DNA from: an uncultured Tidjanibacter sp.
GTDB taxonomy: Bacteria > Bacteroidota > Bacteroidia > Bacteroidales > Rikenellaceae
Length of the DNA: 64,000 bases
Assembly: GCA_944326085.1 (NCBI GenBank)
Contig: CALVCL010000003.1
Span: 124,001 to 188,000 of the forward strand
Reading direction: 5' to 3'
The notes beneath the pieces are model-generated. The model saw only the letters and a list, made by a program, of their open reading frames with translations. It had not been told where the DNA came from and ran no database searches. Within the stretch, counting starts at the first letter, position 1, and every line of letters starts with the position of its first letter. Position numbers and translations under genes: made by a program. This document shows, one piece after another, positions 25,495 through 34,365 of the stretch.

Positions 25495-26319
25495 TCAATA
25501 GACAGTTACACTTACCGTATCGGCCTGCTCTGGTTTGACCGCTTCCACAGATTTGGATGTAGCACCGGTACTTGCATTAGACTCCACGGACTCTTCCTGT
25601 GTCTTGTATATAGCTCCCGTATGTGTGTCATTTCCGCCGTTCTGTATAACAGTAGCTCCTGTTTGTGTATTGACAGATGTCTCTGACTGACATGCAACAC
25701 TGTCGTGAGATTTCGAGTTACTTGCTCCCGATGATGTATCCCACCCAGCAGCATTTGCACCGCTAATATTCAGAAATGCCGTATATGCCTTGCTAACAGC
25801 ATTCACATATGCCCGCGACGATATGGTAGAGGCTGTTATGGCATCAATATCACCGCCATCCTTGCGTACCGACATCTTTATTTCTGCCGGTTTGCGTCCA
25901 ACGATACTTATCTTGACAGGATTGTTTTCCTCAACAAGCTTTGCACCCAATCCTGGTGTTTCGTTCTGTTCGAGTACCTGAATATTCCTTATGCGCCCAT
26001 TTGTTTCGAAGCCAGTCATTATTCTCACAGGACCGGCAAAACCGTTGGCTGCACTTTCTACTGCATATCCAACTACAACATTTCCTTGACGCGCCGTATA
26101 TACATACACCTCTTCGCCTGACATACTGACCGTATCCACATTTTTTGCCGGTTCGTTATCGAACGGCGGCAACACCTGCGAAAGAGTCGCCACCTTTTTC
26201 TGTTCCTTGGCCAAAGCAATCGGCCCTTCTGTGACGCTATAAATGCCGCCTACCGCAGCTGATGTGACTGCTGTCACTCCCAACAGCACAACCACCATAT
26301 TAAACAGCGAACTTTTCAT
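25495..26319 (-). CDS. rnfG: Ion-translocating oxidoreductase complex subunit G, with long C-terminal tail
   Basis: RnfG carries a covalently bound FMN in the periplasm and is anchored by one N-terminal helix (MVVVLLGVTAVTSAAVGGIY, residues 8-27). The flavin site is DAITASTISSRA with the attachment threonine near residue 165; the FMN-bind domain spans about residues 70-185, including TPGLGAKL. After about residue 187 there is an 87-residue hydrophilic tail rich in S, T, N, Q and E, with the echo TGAT occurring twice (residues 220-223 and 251-254), ending in VSVTVY. Usual RnfG proteins end soon after the FMN domain, so this tail is an add-on of unknown role. It follows rnfD by 6 bases. Confidence 0.94.
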   Translation of the reverse strand: MKSSLFNMVVVLLGVTAVTSAAVGGIYSVTEGPIALAKEQKKVATLSQVLPPFDNEPAKNVDTVSMSGEEVYVYTARQGNVVVGYAVESAANGFAGPVRIMTGFETNGRIRNIQVLEQNETPGLGAKLVEENNPVKISIVGRKPAEIKMSVRKDGGDIDAITASTISSRAYVNAVSKAYTAFLNISGANAAGWDTSSGASNSKSHDSVACQSETSVNTQTGATVIQNGGNDTHTGAIYKTQEESVESNASTGATSKSVEAVKPEQADTVSVTVY

Positions 26320-26325
26320 ATCATA

Positions 26326-27312
26326 TCAGGCTTTTGCTTTTCTGACCGCACCGAAGCGACGCGGCCTGACATACTTGTCTATCAACGGCACAACGGAATT
26401 CATGATAAGTATTGCAAATGACATGCCTTCCGGATACTGTCCCCATATCCTTATCAATACAGTTATAACGCCTATACCTATGCTGTATATAAGCATTCCC
26501 CCATGTGTCATTGGCGATGTCACATAATCGGTTGCCATAAATATGGCACCGAGCAGTGCGCCACCTGTCAGTATATGGAATATCGGACTCATATAAGCAT
26601 CTGGATTAACTCCCCACAGTATACCTGTAAATATGATTATTGTACCGAGTACATATACCGGTATATGCCATGTTATAACCCTGCGCACAAGCAGCCACAC
26701 AAACCCTAAAACAAGCGCTATAGCCGACACTTCGCCGAACGAACCGCTCTTGAAACCCACAAGCAAATCACTATAGCTCCAATTTACGGTGGCGAGCGCT
26801 TCATGAACAGTCATTCCGCTTGCCAATGCCCCTTTGATGGCTGAAAGCGGCGTAGCTCCTGTTGCAGCATCAGCCAGTTGCGGGAAAGTAGTCATAGCTA
26901 CAGGAAACGAAAACAACATGAATACACGTCCTACAAGAGCCGGATTGAACGGGTTCTTGCCAAGACCGCCGAATGTCATTTTACCCACACCTATCGCTAC
27001 CAGAGCTCCCACAGCTACCATCCACAATGGAATGGAAACAGGAAGGTTGAATGCCAAAAGCATGCCTGTAACAACAGCAGACCAGTTGCTGATAGTAAGC
27101 GGTCCCTTCAGCATGAAACGCTGTATAAGATACTCGAACACCACACAGCATGCCACCGACACAAAAGTGACACCCAATACCCTCCATCCGAATATCCATG
27201 TCGATACCGCCAGAGCCGGCAACAAAGCCAATACTACATCGAGCATCACCCGAGGCGTTGTCAGACTGCCATGTACATGCGGCGATGGAGAAACAACCAA
27301 TCTCTTATCCAT
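26326..27312 (-). CDS. rnfD: Ion-translocating oxidoreductase complex subunit D
   Basis: RnfD is a multi-helix inner-membrane protein of the NqrB/RnfD family. The 328 residues include about nine hydrophobic helices. The flavinylation motif TGATPL (threonine near residue 154) is intact, and KNPFNPALVGRVFMLFSFP and ATDYVTSPMTHGG match family blocks. It follows rnfC by 39 bases and precedes rnfG by 6. Together with RnfG it provides the covalent flavins of the electron path through the membrane. Confidence 0.96.
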   Translation of the reverse strand: MDKRLVVSPSPHVHGSLTTPRVMLDVVLALLPALAVSTWIFGWRVLGVTFVSVACCVVFEYLIQRFMLKGPLTISNWSAVVTGMLLAFNLPVSIPLWMVAVGALVAIGVGKMTFGGLGKNPFNPALVGRVFMLFSFPVAMTTFPQLADAATGATPLSAIKGALASGMTVHEALATVNWSYSDLLVGFKSGSFGEVSAIALVLGFVWLLVRRVITWHIPVYVLGTIIIFTGILWGVNPDAYMSPIFHILTGGALLGAIFMATDYVTSPMTHGGMLIYSIGIGVITVLIRIWGQYPEGMSFAILIMNSVVPLIDKYVRPRRFGAVRKAKA

Positions 27313-27351
27313 ATCCCTTACTATCTATGTTCAACTTTCAATTATAAGGCC

Positions 27352-28689
27352 TCACCTGCCTTTGCGTGCACGTATACGGCGCATTACCTCTGCCTTACCG
27401 ACACGAATGTAATCAAGCAGCGGAAGTGCCGAAAGGCATGTCCAGGAACAAGAACCGCATTCTATGCAATCGGTTATATTATGAGCCTCGGCACCGTTCC
27501 ACATGGCTTTACGGACCATCTTCGACAAAAGGTAAGGTTCAAGGCCCATGGGACATGCGCTGACACACTTACCGCATCGCACGCACAACTGTTCCGACTG
27601 GCGTCGTGCCGATTCATCCGGTATTACAAGTACTGCTGACATACCCTTCACAACCGGCACATCAAGACGCGCCATGGCACGTCCCATCATGGGACCGCCA
27701 GCCACCACTTTCCCTGTATCGGCTGGTAACCCGCCGCAATATTCTATTAAATCCGTGACGCTGGTACCTATTCTCACTTTCAAATTGGCTTGACGGACGA
27801 GCGACTGTCCCGTCACTGTCACTACCCTTTCTATTAAAGGCTTGTTTTTCTGTACGGCCTCATATACAGCCAATGCCGTTCCGACATTCTGGACTATGGC
27901 ACCTACATCTATGGGAAGTCCTCCGCTGGGAACCTGTCTGCCTGTCAATGCAGCAATAAGATGCTTCTCGCTGCCCTGCGGATAACACACCTTTAATGGC
28001 ACCACTTCTATACGGCTGTCTATTTCAGGAGCCAACTGCGCAAGATGTTTTATCGCATCGGGCTTATTGTTCTCTATGCCGACCATAATGCGGTCAACAC
28101 CTATAGCCCGCGCCAGAATGCTGACCCCGACAAGAACTTCCTCACCACGTTCCATCATTACACGATAATCATCCGTCAGATATGGCTCGCATTCGACACC
28201 GTTTATGATAAGATACTCGGCTTTCTTGCCGGTCGGAACAGTCAATTTCACATGGGTCGGGAATGTTGCACCTCCCATGCCGACAACACCTGCAGCCGCC
28301 ACCTTAGCTATTATCTCCGCCGGCGACAAATTACATTCCCTAACAACGTTTCCGGAAAGGTCTATACCTGGTACCCATTCATCCGGTTCGGTCTGAATGG
28401 TAATGCATGGTCTGCGCATGCCACCCTGATCAACGAATGTATCAACGGCCATTACCGTTCCGGTTACCGACGAATGCACATTGCTCGATACAAACCCGCT
28501 GCTGCGACCTATCAGCTGACCGGTCAGAACCCTGTCACCCTTAACGACAATGGCTTCGGACGGAGTACCTATATGCTGCGACAACGGTATCGTTACCATA
28601 GCCGGCAGCGGCATCGGTTCTATACGGCAATCCTTGCTAATTTTGCTTTCTGACGGATGTATACCGCCTATGGGAAATGTCTTCAGCAT
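27352..28689 (-). CDS. rnfC: Ion-translocating oxidoreductase complex subunit C
   Basis: RnfC is the peripheral subunit thought to bind NADH and FMN. The 445-residue protein begins MLKTFPIGGIHPSESK, has the glycine-rich nucleotide/flavin region AAAGVVGMGGATFPTHVKL near residue 140, INGVECEPYLTDDYR near 170, and ends with two 4Fe-4S motifs CVRCGKCVSACP and CIECGSCSWTC (about residues 372-420). The second cluster lacks the usual final CP spacing but keeps four cysteines. The gene sits 64 bases after rnfB. Confidence 0.96.
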   Translation of the reverse strand: MLKTFPIGGIHPSESKISKDCRIEPMPLPAMVTIPLSQHIGTPSEAIVVKGDRVLTGQLIGRSSGFVSSNVHSSVTGTVMAVDTFVDQGGMRRPCITIQTEPDEWVPGIDLSGNVVRECNLSPAEIIAKVAAAGVVGMGGATFPTHVKLTVPTGKKAEYLIINGVECEPYLTDDYRVMMERGEEVLVGVSILARAIGVDRIMVGIENNKPDAIKHLAQLAPEIDSRIEVVPLKVCYPQGSEKHLIAALTGRQVPSGGLPIDVGAIVQNVGTALAVYEAVQKNKPLIERVVTVTGQSLVRQANLKVRIGTSVTDLIEYCGGLPADTGKVVAGGPMMGRAMARLDVPVVKGMSAVLVIPDESARRQSEQLCVRCGKCVSACPMGLEPYLLSKMVRKAMWNGAEAHNITDCIECGSCSWTCLSALPLLDYIRVGKAEVMRRIRARKGR

Positions 28690-28753
28690 ATTGATTGTAC
28701 TTTCAGACGTTAGTATATAAATGGATGTATGCCGTCATTCGGAAACGGCATTT

Positions 28754-29605
28754 TCAGGCCTCAGTTGCAGCTTCAGCATTCTGAGCCGGAACAGGGAAAT
28801 TTACTGCATGTATTGCACCTGTAGGACATTCGGCAACGCACTTACGGCACAACCGACATTTATTGAAATCGATATATGCCACATTGTTGGATAGAGTAAT
28901 TGCACCAAACGGACATGTTTTCACACATTTGCCGCACCCTATGCAGGCAGCGCCGCAATTGCGCTTCGCAACCGCACCCTTGTCACGGTTCATGCATGCC
29001 ACATACACGCGCCTATCCTTAGGTCCCTTGCGACGAAGTTCGAACAACATTTTAGGACATTTCGCAACACAGGCACCACAAGCCGTACATTTATCCTGGT
29101 CAACAACTGGAAGTCCCGTTTCGGCATCCATATGCAAAGCTCCGAACGCACATGCAGATACACAGTCGCCTTTGCCCAAACATCCGAAGGAACATCCTGT
29201 CTCTCCTGCATACAGCGCTGCCTCAACGGCACACGACTGCGCCCCATCGTATTCATTCCTGCGTTCACGGACAGCACATGAGCCATTGCAACGCAAGACA
29301 GCTACCATAGGTTCACGTACAGGTGCTACCTTACCAAGCATATCAGCTATACGTTTCATGGTATCCTCACCGCCTACCGGACAGAAAAGCCCTGACAGGT
29401 CGTCGGCCTTCACGGCTGTAGAAGCAAACGAATGACATCCGGCATATCCACACCCACCGCAGTTGGCACCTGGCAGTATGCGTTCCACCTCGTCAATACG
29501 CTGGTCCTCGTAAACCTTGAACTTCTGCGCCACGAAATAGAGCACCACGGCACAGAGCACGCCCAACACGCAGAGCGTTATGATTGTATATGCCAGCACA
29601 CCCAT
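28754..29605 (-). CDS. rnfB: Ion-translocating oxidoreductase complex subunit B (ferredoxin-like)
   Basis: RnfB takes electrons from soluble ferredoxin into the Rnf complex. The 283-residue protein has an N-terminal membrane helix (TIITLCVLGVLCAVVLYFVA), the RnfB-specific four-cysteine motif GANCGGCGYAGC (about residues 46-57, plus GLFCPVGG), a further cysteine-rich block CSFGCLGKGDCVSAC, and three ferredoxin motifs CTACGACVAKCP, CIGCGKCVKTCP and CRLCRKCVAECP. It follows rseC by 3 bases and leads the rnf structural genes. Confidence 0.96.
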   Translation of the reverse strand: MGVLAYTIITLCVLGVLCAVVLYFVAQKFKVYEDQRIDEVERILPGANCGGCGYAGCHSFASTAVKADDLSGLFCPVGGEDTMKRIADMLGKVAPVREPMVAVLRCNGSCAVRERRNEYDGAQSCAVEAALYAGETGCSFGCLGKGDCVSACAFGALHMDAETGLPVVDQDKCTACGACVAKCPKMLFELRRKGPKDRRVYVACMNRDKGAVAKRNCGAACIGCGKCVKTCPFGAITLSNNVAYIDFNKCRLCRKCVAECPTGAIHAVNFPVPAQNAEAATEA

Positions 29606-29608
29606 ATA

Positions 29609-30025
29609 TTACACTTTTCTCAGTTTAAAAATAAGTTCCTTCTCGATACGATGACGGAAAAAGGCGAGCACGACATAATACAATGCTGCCGCTCCCAGTG
29701 CCGACAAACCGGCAACGGTCTCGGACAGACCGGCCTCAAATGTAATGAACAATACCGCCACCATTATGAAGAATGGAAATATGTAGGCATACGTAGCAGC
29801 CTTTATTCCCATTTTTTTCTCAATAGACACCACAACTTCCTCTCCGACTTCATAATACTTTGCAGAAGCCGTTAGCAAGGAGACTGTCTTGTCGCTGCTG
29901 CTTCCCATACCACATGCCTTTGCAGCCTTGCACGATGCACATGCATCCTCAACGACCATCTCAACATCGATACGGTCACCATCGACAAACACCACACGTC
30001 CCCTATGTTCGATAGGTTTGTCCAT
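29609..30025 (-). CDS. rseC: RseC/SoxR-reducing system family protein
   Basis: A 138-residue membrane protein of the RseC family. It has a cytoplasmic N-terminal domain with the cysteine pattern CASCKAAKACGMG near residue 29, then two membrane helices (YAYIFPFFIMVAVLFITF and TVAGLSALGAAALYYVVLAF). In Bacteroidota and clostridia this gene habitually leads rnf operons, and in E. coli relatives it takes part in SoxR reduction with Rsx. Here it is between nadE (9 bases) and rnfB (3 bases), so it is surely part of the Rnf transcript; an assembly or redox role is inference. Confidence 0.92.
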   Translation of the reverse strand: MDKPIEHRGRVVFVDGDRIDVEMVVEDACASCKAAKACGMGSSSDKTVSLLTASAKYYEVGEEVVVSIEKKMGIKAATYAYIFPFFIMVAVLFITFEAGLSETVAGLSALGAAALYYVVLAFFRHRIEKELIFKLRKV

Positions 30026-30034
30026 AATTCACTT

Positions 30035-31609
30035 TCAAAATCCGTACTTGCTTGTTATCGGCATTACTCTCAGCTTGCCAAACGTACATGTGGAAACTCT
30101 TAATACAGGGCAAAACTGATATCGTTTCTGCTCGTTTTTCAGTATCATGCCGTATATTTTGTGAACCACATCTGCATCGAAACCGGCATTGATAATTTCC
30201 TCTCGCGACTGTCCTTCCTCAATCATACGGTACAGTATCGAGTCCGTAACATCGTACGCAGGCAGATAATCTGTATCCTTCTGCTCCGGACGCAACTCGG
30301 CAGAAGGTGCCTTCAACAATATATTTTCAGGAATTATCTCTCCATTTCTGTTGATATAGCGTGCTATATCATAAACCTCTCCTTTGTATACATCACCGAT
30401 AAGACTCAACATACCAGCATTGTCGCCATACAGAGTACCCATACCGAGAGCAAGTTCGCTTTTGTTTGAGGTATTGAGAAGAATGTGACCGAACTTGTTA
30501 GACAATGCCATAAGTAGCATTCCACGTATACGTGCCTGAATATTTTCCTCCGTCACACCAAACTTATCATGTCCTGCAAATACATCAGACATGTTATCCA
30601 TCACAGATTTGTAGATATCGGTTATATGAACAACATCGTACTGCATACCCAATATACGCACCATGTGCATGGCATCCTCCACTGAATGGTCGCTCGAAAA
30701 CTGCGAAGGCATGAGAAGCACTCTTACATTTTCTGCACCAAGCACTTCAACAGCCAAGGCAGCCACAACAGCCGAGTCTATTCCTCCCGACAGTCCAAGA
30801 CAGGCTTTGGTATAACCGTTTTTCACAAAAAAATCCTTCAAGCCGAGCTTTATGGCATTATACACATTGCGTGTCTTGTCCTGATACGGCAACTCCAAAG
30901 GAGCGTTGTCGACTGACAAGTCAATAACCCTATAATCCTCCTTAAATGAAGCGAGCAAGGCTACTGGACGACCTTTAGCATCAAAAACAGCCGAAGAACC
31001 ATCATATATCACATCAGTATTACCGCCTATCTGGTTAACAAATACCACATTTGCGCCAGAACGATAGGCAACGTTACCCAAAAAGTCATAACGTTTCTCG
31101 ATACGCTGACGGGCATATTTGCTAGAACCAACATTCACTATGGTGTCTGCAAATCCTGAATACTGGTCAGGACACATAACATCTTCACCGACAACTACAG
31201 CAATCCTGTGCCCGTTTACTTCTACCGCACCACATCCGCAACCTGGATATATGAACGACGCATCATCACGCTGAATGACATACCTGCGGGTAACATGGCT
31301 TCTTACTTTTCCGTCACGTATAAAAGCCGCAGCACTGACAGTCCAGCCATTTTCCTGAACCGGAACTCCAACCAACGCGGCAATACCATGACAGTGAGAT
31401 GCGACTTCAAGCAGAGTCTCCTCACACATATTAAGGAAATTCACTCTGTTGAGCAAATCATAAGCGGGCACTCCACAAATAGCTTCTTCAGCAAAAACCA
31501 CCAAATCGGCACCATCTCCTTTGGCACGTTCAACGGCATTGATGATTTTAGTTTTATTTGCATCGAAATCTCCAATGGTATAGTCTAGCTGCGCTATTGC
31601 TAATTTCAT
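30035..31609 (-). CDS. nadE: Glutamine-dependent NAD+ synthetase
   Basis: NadE makes NAD+ from deamido-NAD+, ATP and ammonia released from glutamine. The 524-residue protein has an N-terminal nitrilase-type glutaminase domain (MKLAIAQLDYTIGDFDANK, VVFAEEAICGVPAYD with the catalytic glutamate, and a C-terminal-like NQIGGNTDVIYDG block) and a synthetase domain with the P-loop LGLSGGIDSAVVAALA near residue 280 and NTSNKSELALGMGTLYGD. I chose the ATG at 31607-31609; the open frame upstream runs through the promoter. It heads the nadE-rseC-rnf row, joining NAD+ supply and NAD+ reduction in one transcript. Confidence 0.96.
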   Translation of the reverse strand: MKLAIAQLDYTIGDFDANKTKIINAVERAKGDGADLVVFAEEAICGVPAYDLLNRVNFLNMCEETLLEVASHCHGIAALVGVPVQENGWTVSAAAFIRDGKVRSHVTRRYVIQRDDASFIYPGCGCGAVEVNGHRIAVVVGEDVMCPDQYSGFADTIVNVGSSKYARQRIEKRYDFLGNVAYRSGANVVFVNQIGGNTDVIYDGSSAVFDAKGRPVALLASFKEDYRVIDLSVDNAPLELPYQDKTRNVYNAIKLGLKDFFVKNGYTKACLGLSGGIDSAVVAALAVEVLGAENVRVLLMPSQFSSDHSVEDAMHMVRILGMQYDVVHITDIYKSVMDNMSDVFAGHDKFGVTEENIQARIRGMLLMALSNKFGHILLNTSNKSELALGMGTLYGDNAGMLSLIGDVYKGEVYDIARYINRNGEIIPENILLKAPSAELRPEQKDTDYLPAYDVTDSILYRMIEEGQSREEIINAGFDADVVHKIYGMILKNEQKRYQFCPVLRVSTCTFGKLRVMPITSKYGF

Positions 31610-31635
31610 TTTAACGACTCTTAATAAACCCGCAA

Positions 31636-31643
31636 CAAATATA
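31636..31643 (-). promoter_or_regulatory. -7 promoter box for nadE-rseC-rnf
   Basis: Minus-strand TATATTTG, 27 bases upstream of the nadE ATG. It is the only such box found before the eight-gene row. Confidence 0.6.
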
Positions 31644-31831
31644 CGATTTTTAGAAAACGAACCGTACAGCCTTATTTTTTTTATTCGATTTACATACCAT
31701 AAACTAACAAGCACATAACGTATTGTAACCGTACTAAATCGCATTTACAAACTAAAACGCATACAAGGCAAACATCAGTTTACGTTTTTTTCTTATCTTT
31801 ACACAGCAAAATTTTGAACAACCAATTCCAT

Positions 31832-32458
31832 ATGGAAAACGGAGCGACTACCGAAATATCCGCAAAAAAGCCTTCATTAATACGCAGACTCTACAATTGG
31901 GTTCTGAAATGGGCAGACAGTCCGTGGGGCGGCACGGCGCTCTTTATTCTGGCTGTAGTAGAATCAATATTCTTCCCCATTCCTCCGGACGTGCTGCTCA
32001 TAGCTCTTTGTCTTGGTTCGACAAAGAAATCGTTCCGGTACGCAACCATATGCCTCGCCGGTACGCTGACAGGTGCAGTAATAGCCTATGCACTCGGGCA
32101 CTGGGCATGGAACGCCGTAGACCATTGGTTCATTCCAAGTGTATTTTCGCAAAGCGAATTCGACTCCGTAGGTGCCATATACGACAAATGGAACTTCTGG
32201 GCTGTATTTACCGCAGGTTTCACCCCAATACCATACAAGATTTTCACCATTACTGCCGGAGTGTTCAACATTAATTTCAGCATGTTTATGCTGGCTTCAC
32301 TAATCGGTCGCGGAATGAGATTCTTCTTTGTGGGATGGCTGATATGGAAATTCGGAAGTCCTATAAAATCGTTTATTGACAAGTACCTCAACTTATTGGC
32401 AATACTTTTCACTGTACTGCTCATAGGTTGCTTCCTGCTCATACGCTATGTCATCTAA
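31832..32458 (+). CDS. DedA/VTT family membrane protein (YqaA-like)
   Basis: A 208-residue inner-membrane protein with a VTT (DedA) domain. It shows the motif PIPPDVLLIALCLG near residue 50, AGTLTGAVIAYALGHWAW near 85, the re-entrant loop GFTPIPYKIFTITAGVFN with the family glycine and prolines near 135, and the arginine segment SLIGRGMRFFFVGW. DedA relatives flip undecaprenyl phosphate or other lipids and support membrane potential; which lipid this one moves is not shown. The ATG at 31832 is chosen over a TTG six codons upstream. Its end overlaps aroE by 11 bases. Confidence 0.88.
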   Translation: MENGATTEISAKKPSLIRRLYNWVLKWADSPWGGTALFILAVVESIFFPIPPDVLLIALCLGSTKKSFRYATICLAGTLTGAVIAYALGHWAWNAVDHWFIPSVFSQSEFDSVGAIYDKWNFWAVFTAGFTPIPYKIFTITAGVFNINFSMFMLASLIGRGMRFFFVGWLIWKFGSPIKSFIDKYLNLLAILFTVLLIGCFLLIRYVI

Positions 32459-33215
32459 AGGCAGCGTCAGAATATACGGACTCATAGGATATCCGCTTGG
32501 GCATTCGTTCTCGGCAGCATGGTTTGCGGAACAATTCACCCAACGGAATATAACCGATGCCGAATACCACAGTTTTCCACTGTCCAACATATCGCAACTA
32601 TCGAAACTTCTGGCCGATGAACGCCTGATGGGGTTCAATGTTACAGCACCATACAAACGTGCAGTCATTCGGTTCCTTTCAGAGCTTGACCATACCGCCG
32701 CTGAAATCGGAGCTGTAAACTGTGCAGTACGATGCGGCAGCGGCTGGAAAGGTTACAATGTCGATTGGATAGGCTTTTCCAATTCGCTCACAGAAATACT
32801 GCACGAAGAACGTCCAAATGCCTTAATATTAGGAAGTGGCGGAGCTGCAGCAGCCGCAGCATACGGCCTACGGCAACTAGACATAAAATATGTCACTGTA
32901 TCGCGCGCCAAAACTGAAAAAGGATTTATCCGTTACTCCGACCTCGACAAGACCATCATGGACAGTCATCCATTGATAGTCAACGCTACACCTCTCGGAA
33001 CATATCCTGACACACAAAGTTGCGCTCCTATTCCATACGCGTTGCTTACATCAGCGCACATACTCTACGACATGGTTTATAATCCACCCCTATCGGAATT
33101 TCTGCGCCGTGGACAAAAGGTCGGAGCCAAAATCATGAACGGACGCAGAATGCTCGAAATACAGGCCCAAAAATCATGGGAACTGTTCGAAATTCAGAGT
33201 AAGACAAAAAAGTGA
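32448..33215 (+). CDS. aroE: Shikimate dehydrogenase
   Basis: AroE reduces 3-dehydroshikimate to shikimate with NADPH in aromatic amino acid synthesis. The 255-residue protein has the substrate motif GYPLGHSFSAAWF near residue 14, the catalytic lysine in FNVTAPYKRAV near residue 70, the aspartate in GYNVDWIGF near residue 105, the glycine-rich NADPH loop LILGSGGAAAAAAYGL near residue 125 and NATPLGTYP. It overlaps the DedA-type gene by 11 bases, an arrangement suggesting coupled translation. The alanine in NVTAPYK replaces the more usual isoleucine or valine. Confidence 0.95.
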   Translation: MSSKGSVRIYGLIGYPLGHSFSAAWFAEQFTQRNITDAEYHSFPLSNISQLSKLLADERLMGFNVTAPYKRAVIRFLSELDHTAAEIGAVNCAVRCGSGWKGYNVDWIGFSNSLTEILHEERPNALILGSGGAAAAAAYGLRQLDIKYVTVSRAKTEKGFIRYSDLDKTIMDSHPLIVNATPLGTYPDTQSCAPIPYALLTSAHILYDMVYNPPLSEFLRRGQKVGAKIMNGRRMLEIQAQKSWELFEIQSKTKK

Positions 33216-33237
33216 TGCCGGTTATGTCCGGCATCAC
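33206..33237 (-). terminator. Terminator of the PepSY gene row (shared with aroE)
   Basis: A 10-base-pair perfect stem GTGATGCCGG/CCGGCATCAC with a 6-base loop at 33212-33237. On the minus strand it is followed by six T. On the plus strand it starts within the aroE stop codon region and may also end aroE. Confidence 0.8.
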
Positions 33238-33262
33238 TCCGATATCAACTATTACTGACTTT

Positions 33263-33742
33263 TCAATCATCATAATCAACCAATACAAAGTTCCTGTCAT
33301 CAAACTCAAGTTCGATACGATTGTCAAGCTTCACCTCATATACACGACGCTTATGTTCCAATCCGGTTATGCGCGCTTCAGGGAACGTCTGATTGATATA
33401 AGCTGAAATCTGTACCGGAACCATATCGGACGGCAGAGACTTTATGCGTCCCTCAACCTTTTTCCACTCTCCGTTACCGCGGAATGCCACTTGTGTGCCA
33501 TCTACAAATACAGCCGTATAGGTTACTTCAAGGTCATCAATCTCCTTTTTCACCAAGGCAACATCACTGTCAGGATAATACCTTACCATGAATGACTGGG
33601 CCGAAGTCGGCAGCTTATCCATACTGACCGGTTTTTCACATTCCACTGCAAATGCTATTCCAAACGCTATAACTATTACAGCTATAACTGCTACAACCCA
33701 TATAGCGCCATTGTTAATTCTGAATTTACCTTCAGTCGTCAT
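33263..33742 (-). CDS. PepSY-like domain protein, membrane-anchored
   Basis: A 159-residue protein of the Bacteroidota PepSY-like family (BLIP-like fold). Residues 12-33 (AIWVVAVIAVIVIAFGIAFAV) form a membrane anchor rather than a cleavable signal, unlike its two paralogs upstream. The domain has two tandem half-repeats: MDKLPTSAQSFMVRYYPD to VAFRGNGEWKKVEG and LPSDMVPVQISAYINQTFPEA to IELEFDDRNFVLVDYDD. The G-x-W in NGEWKKV is the family hallmark. Its ATG overlaps the end of the middle paralog by 11 bases (ATGACGACTGA), showing translational coupling. It is the last gene of a response regulator-kinase-PepSY row. Confidence 0.82.
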   Translation of the reverse strand: MTTEGKFRINNGAIWVVAVIAVIVIAFGIAFAVECEKPVSMDKLPTSAQSFMVRYYPDSDVALVKKEIDDLEVTYTAVFVDGTQVAFRGNGEWKKVEGRIKSLPSDMVPVQISAYINQTFPEARITGLEHKRRVYEVKLDNRIELEFDDRNFVLVDYDD

Positions 33743-34175
33743 AACCTATTACATTGAACTGTTTGTCAAACTTTATTTCCAGACCGTTGGAAAGTTCTAT
33801 TTCCCAAGTATAGCGTCCTCGTTCAATTTTCTTAATATACTGGCCGGACATTCCCATATTGGCTACATAGTCCGATATCTTTGCCGGAATTATAGAAGTC
33901 GGGATGGCATCATATTTACGTTCAACGCTCTCCCACTCTCCGTCAGTACTAAAATCAACCTCTGTACGGTCTGTATACACAACCTCGTATTCCGAACCTA
34001 TATATTTAAGGTTTTCAACCGCAAAAGCCACTGTAAGATTATTGAAATGCTCAGCCAAAAATGCCTGTGCATTCTTTGGTAACTGGTCAATATTAATGGG
34101 ACGTTCACGGTCATCTGCATTGGCTGTAAAAACACCTGCAAACATTAAGAATGCTGCAAACAAAATCTTTTTCAT
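33732..34175 (-). CDS. PepSY-like periplasmic protein, middle paralog
   Basis: A 147-residue secreted protein with signal peptide MKKILFAAFLMFAGVFTANA. The mature part aligns by eye over its whole length with the neighbouring paralogs: INIDQLPKNAQAFLAEHF, VDFSTDGEWESVERKYDAIP, and the terminal LEIKFDKQFNVIGYDD. Such proteins are periplasmic and often lie beside two-component systems; their ligand is unknown. The start at 34173-34175 is chosen for the signal peptide. A near-consensus promoter (AATCTTTG box around 34225-34232, minus strand) may give it separate expression. Confidence 0.82.
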   Translation of the reverse strand: MKKILFAAFLMFAGVFTANADDRERPINIDQLPKNAQAFLAEHFNNLTVAFAVENLKYIGSEYEVVYTDRTEVDFSTDGEWESVERKYDAIPTSIIPAKISDYVANMGMSGQYIKKIERGRYTWEIELSNGLEIKFDKQFNVIGYDD

Positions 34176-34365
34176 AACATTAAAGTTTTTATTTGTTACA
34201 CAATCTATTTTATCCCTTTCGGTATTACAAAGATTACACACGATTTTGTAGTAAACTTGAAATCCACCGCTACATATATAATATTTTCAAAAGAATATTT
34301 ACTCTACATGCAAATCAAAACAATTCTTTCACAACCATAAACTAAACAAAACAACATACCTACAA

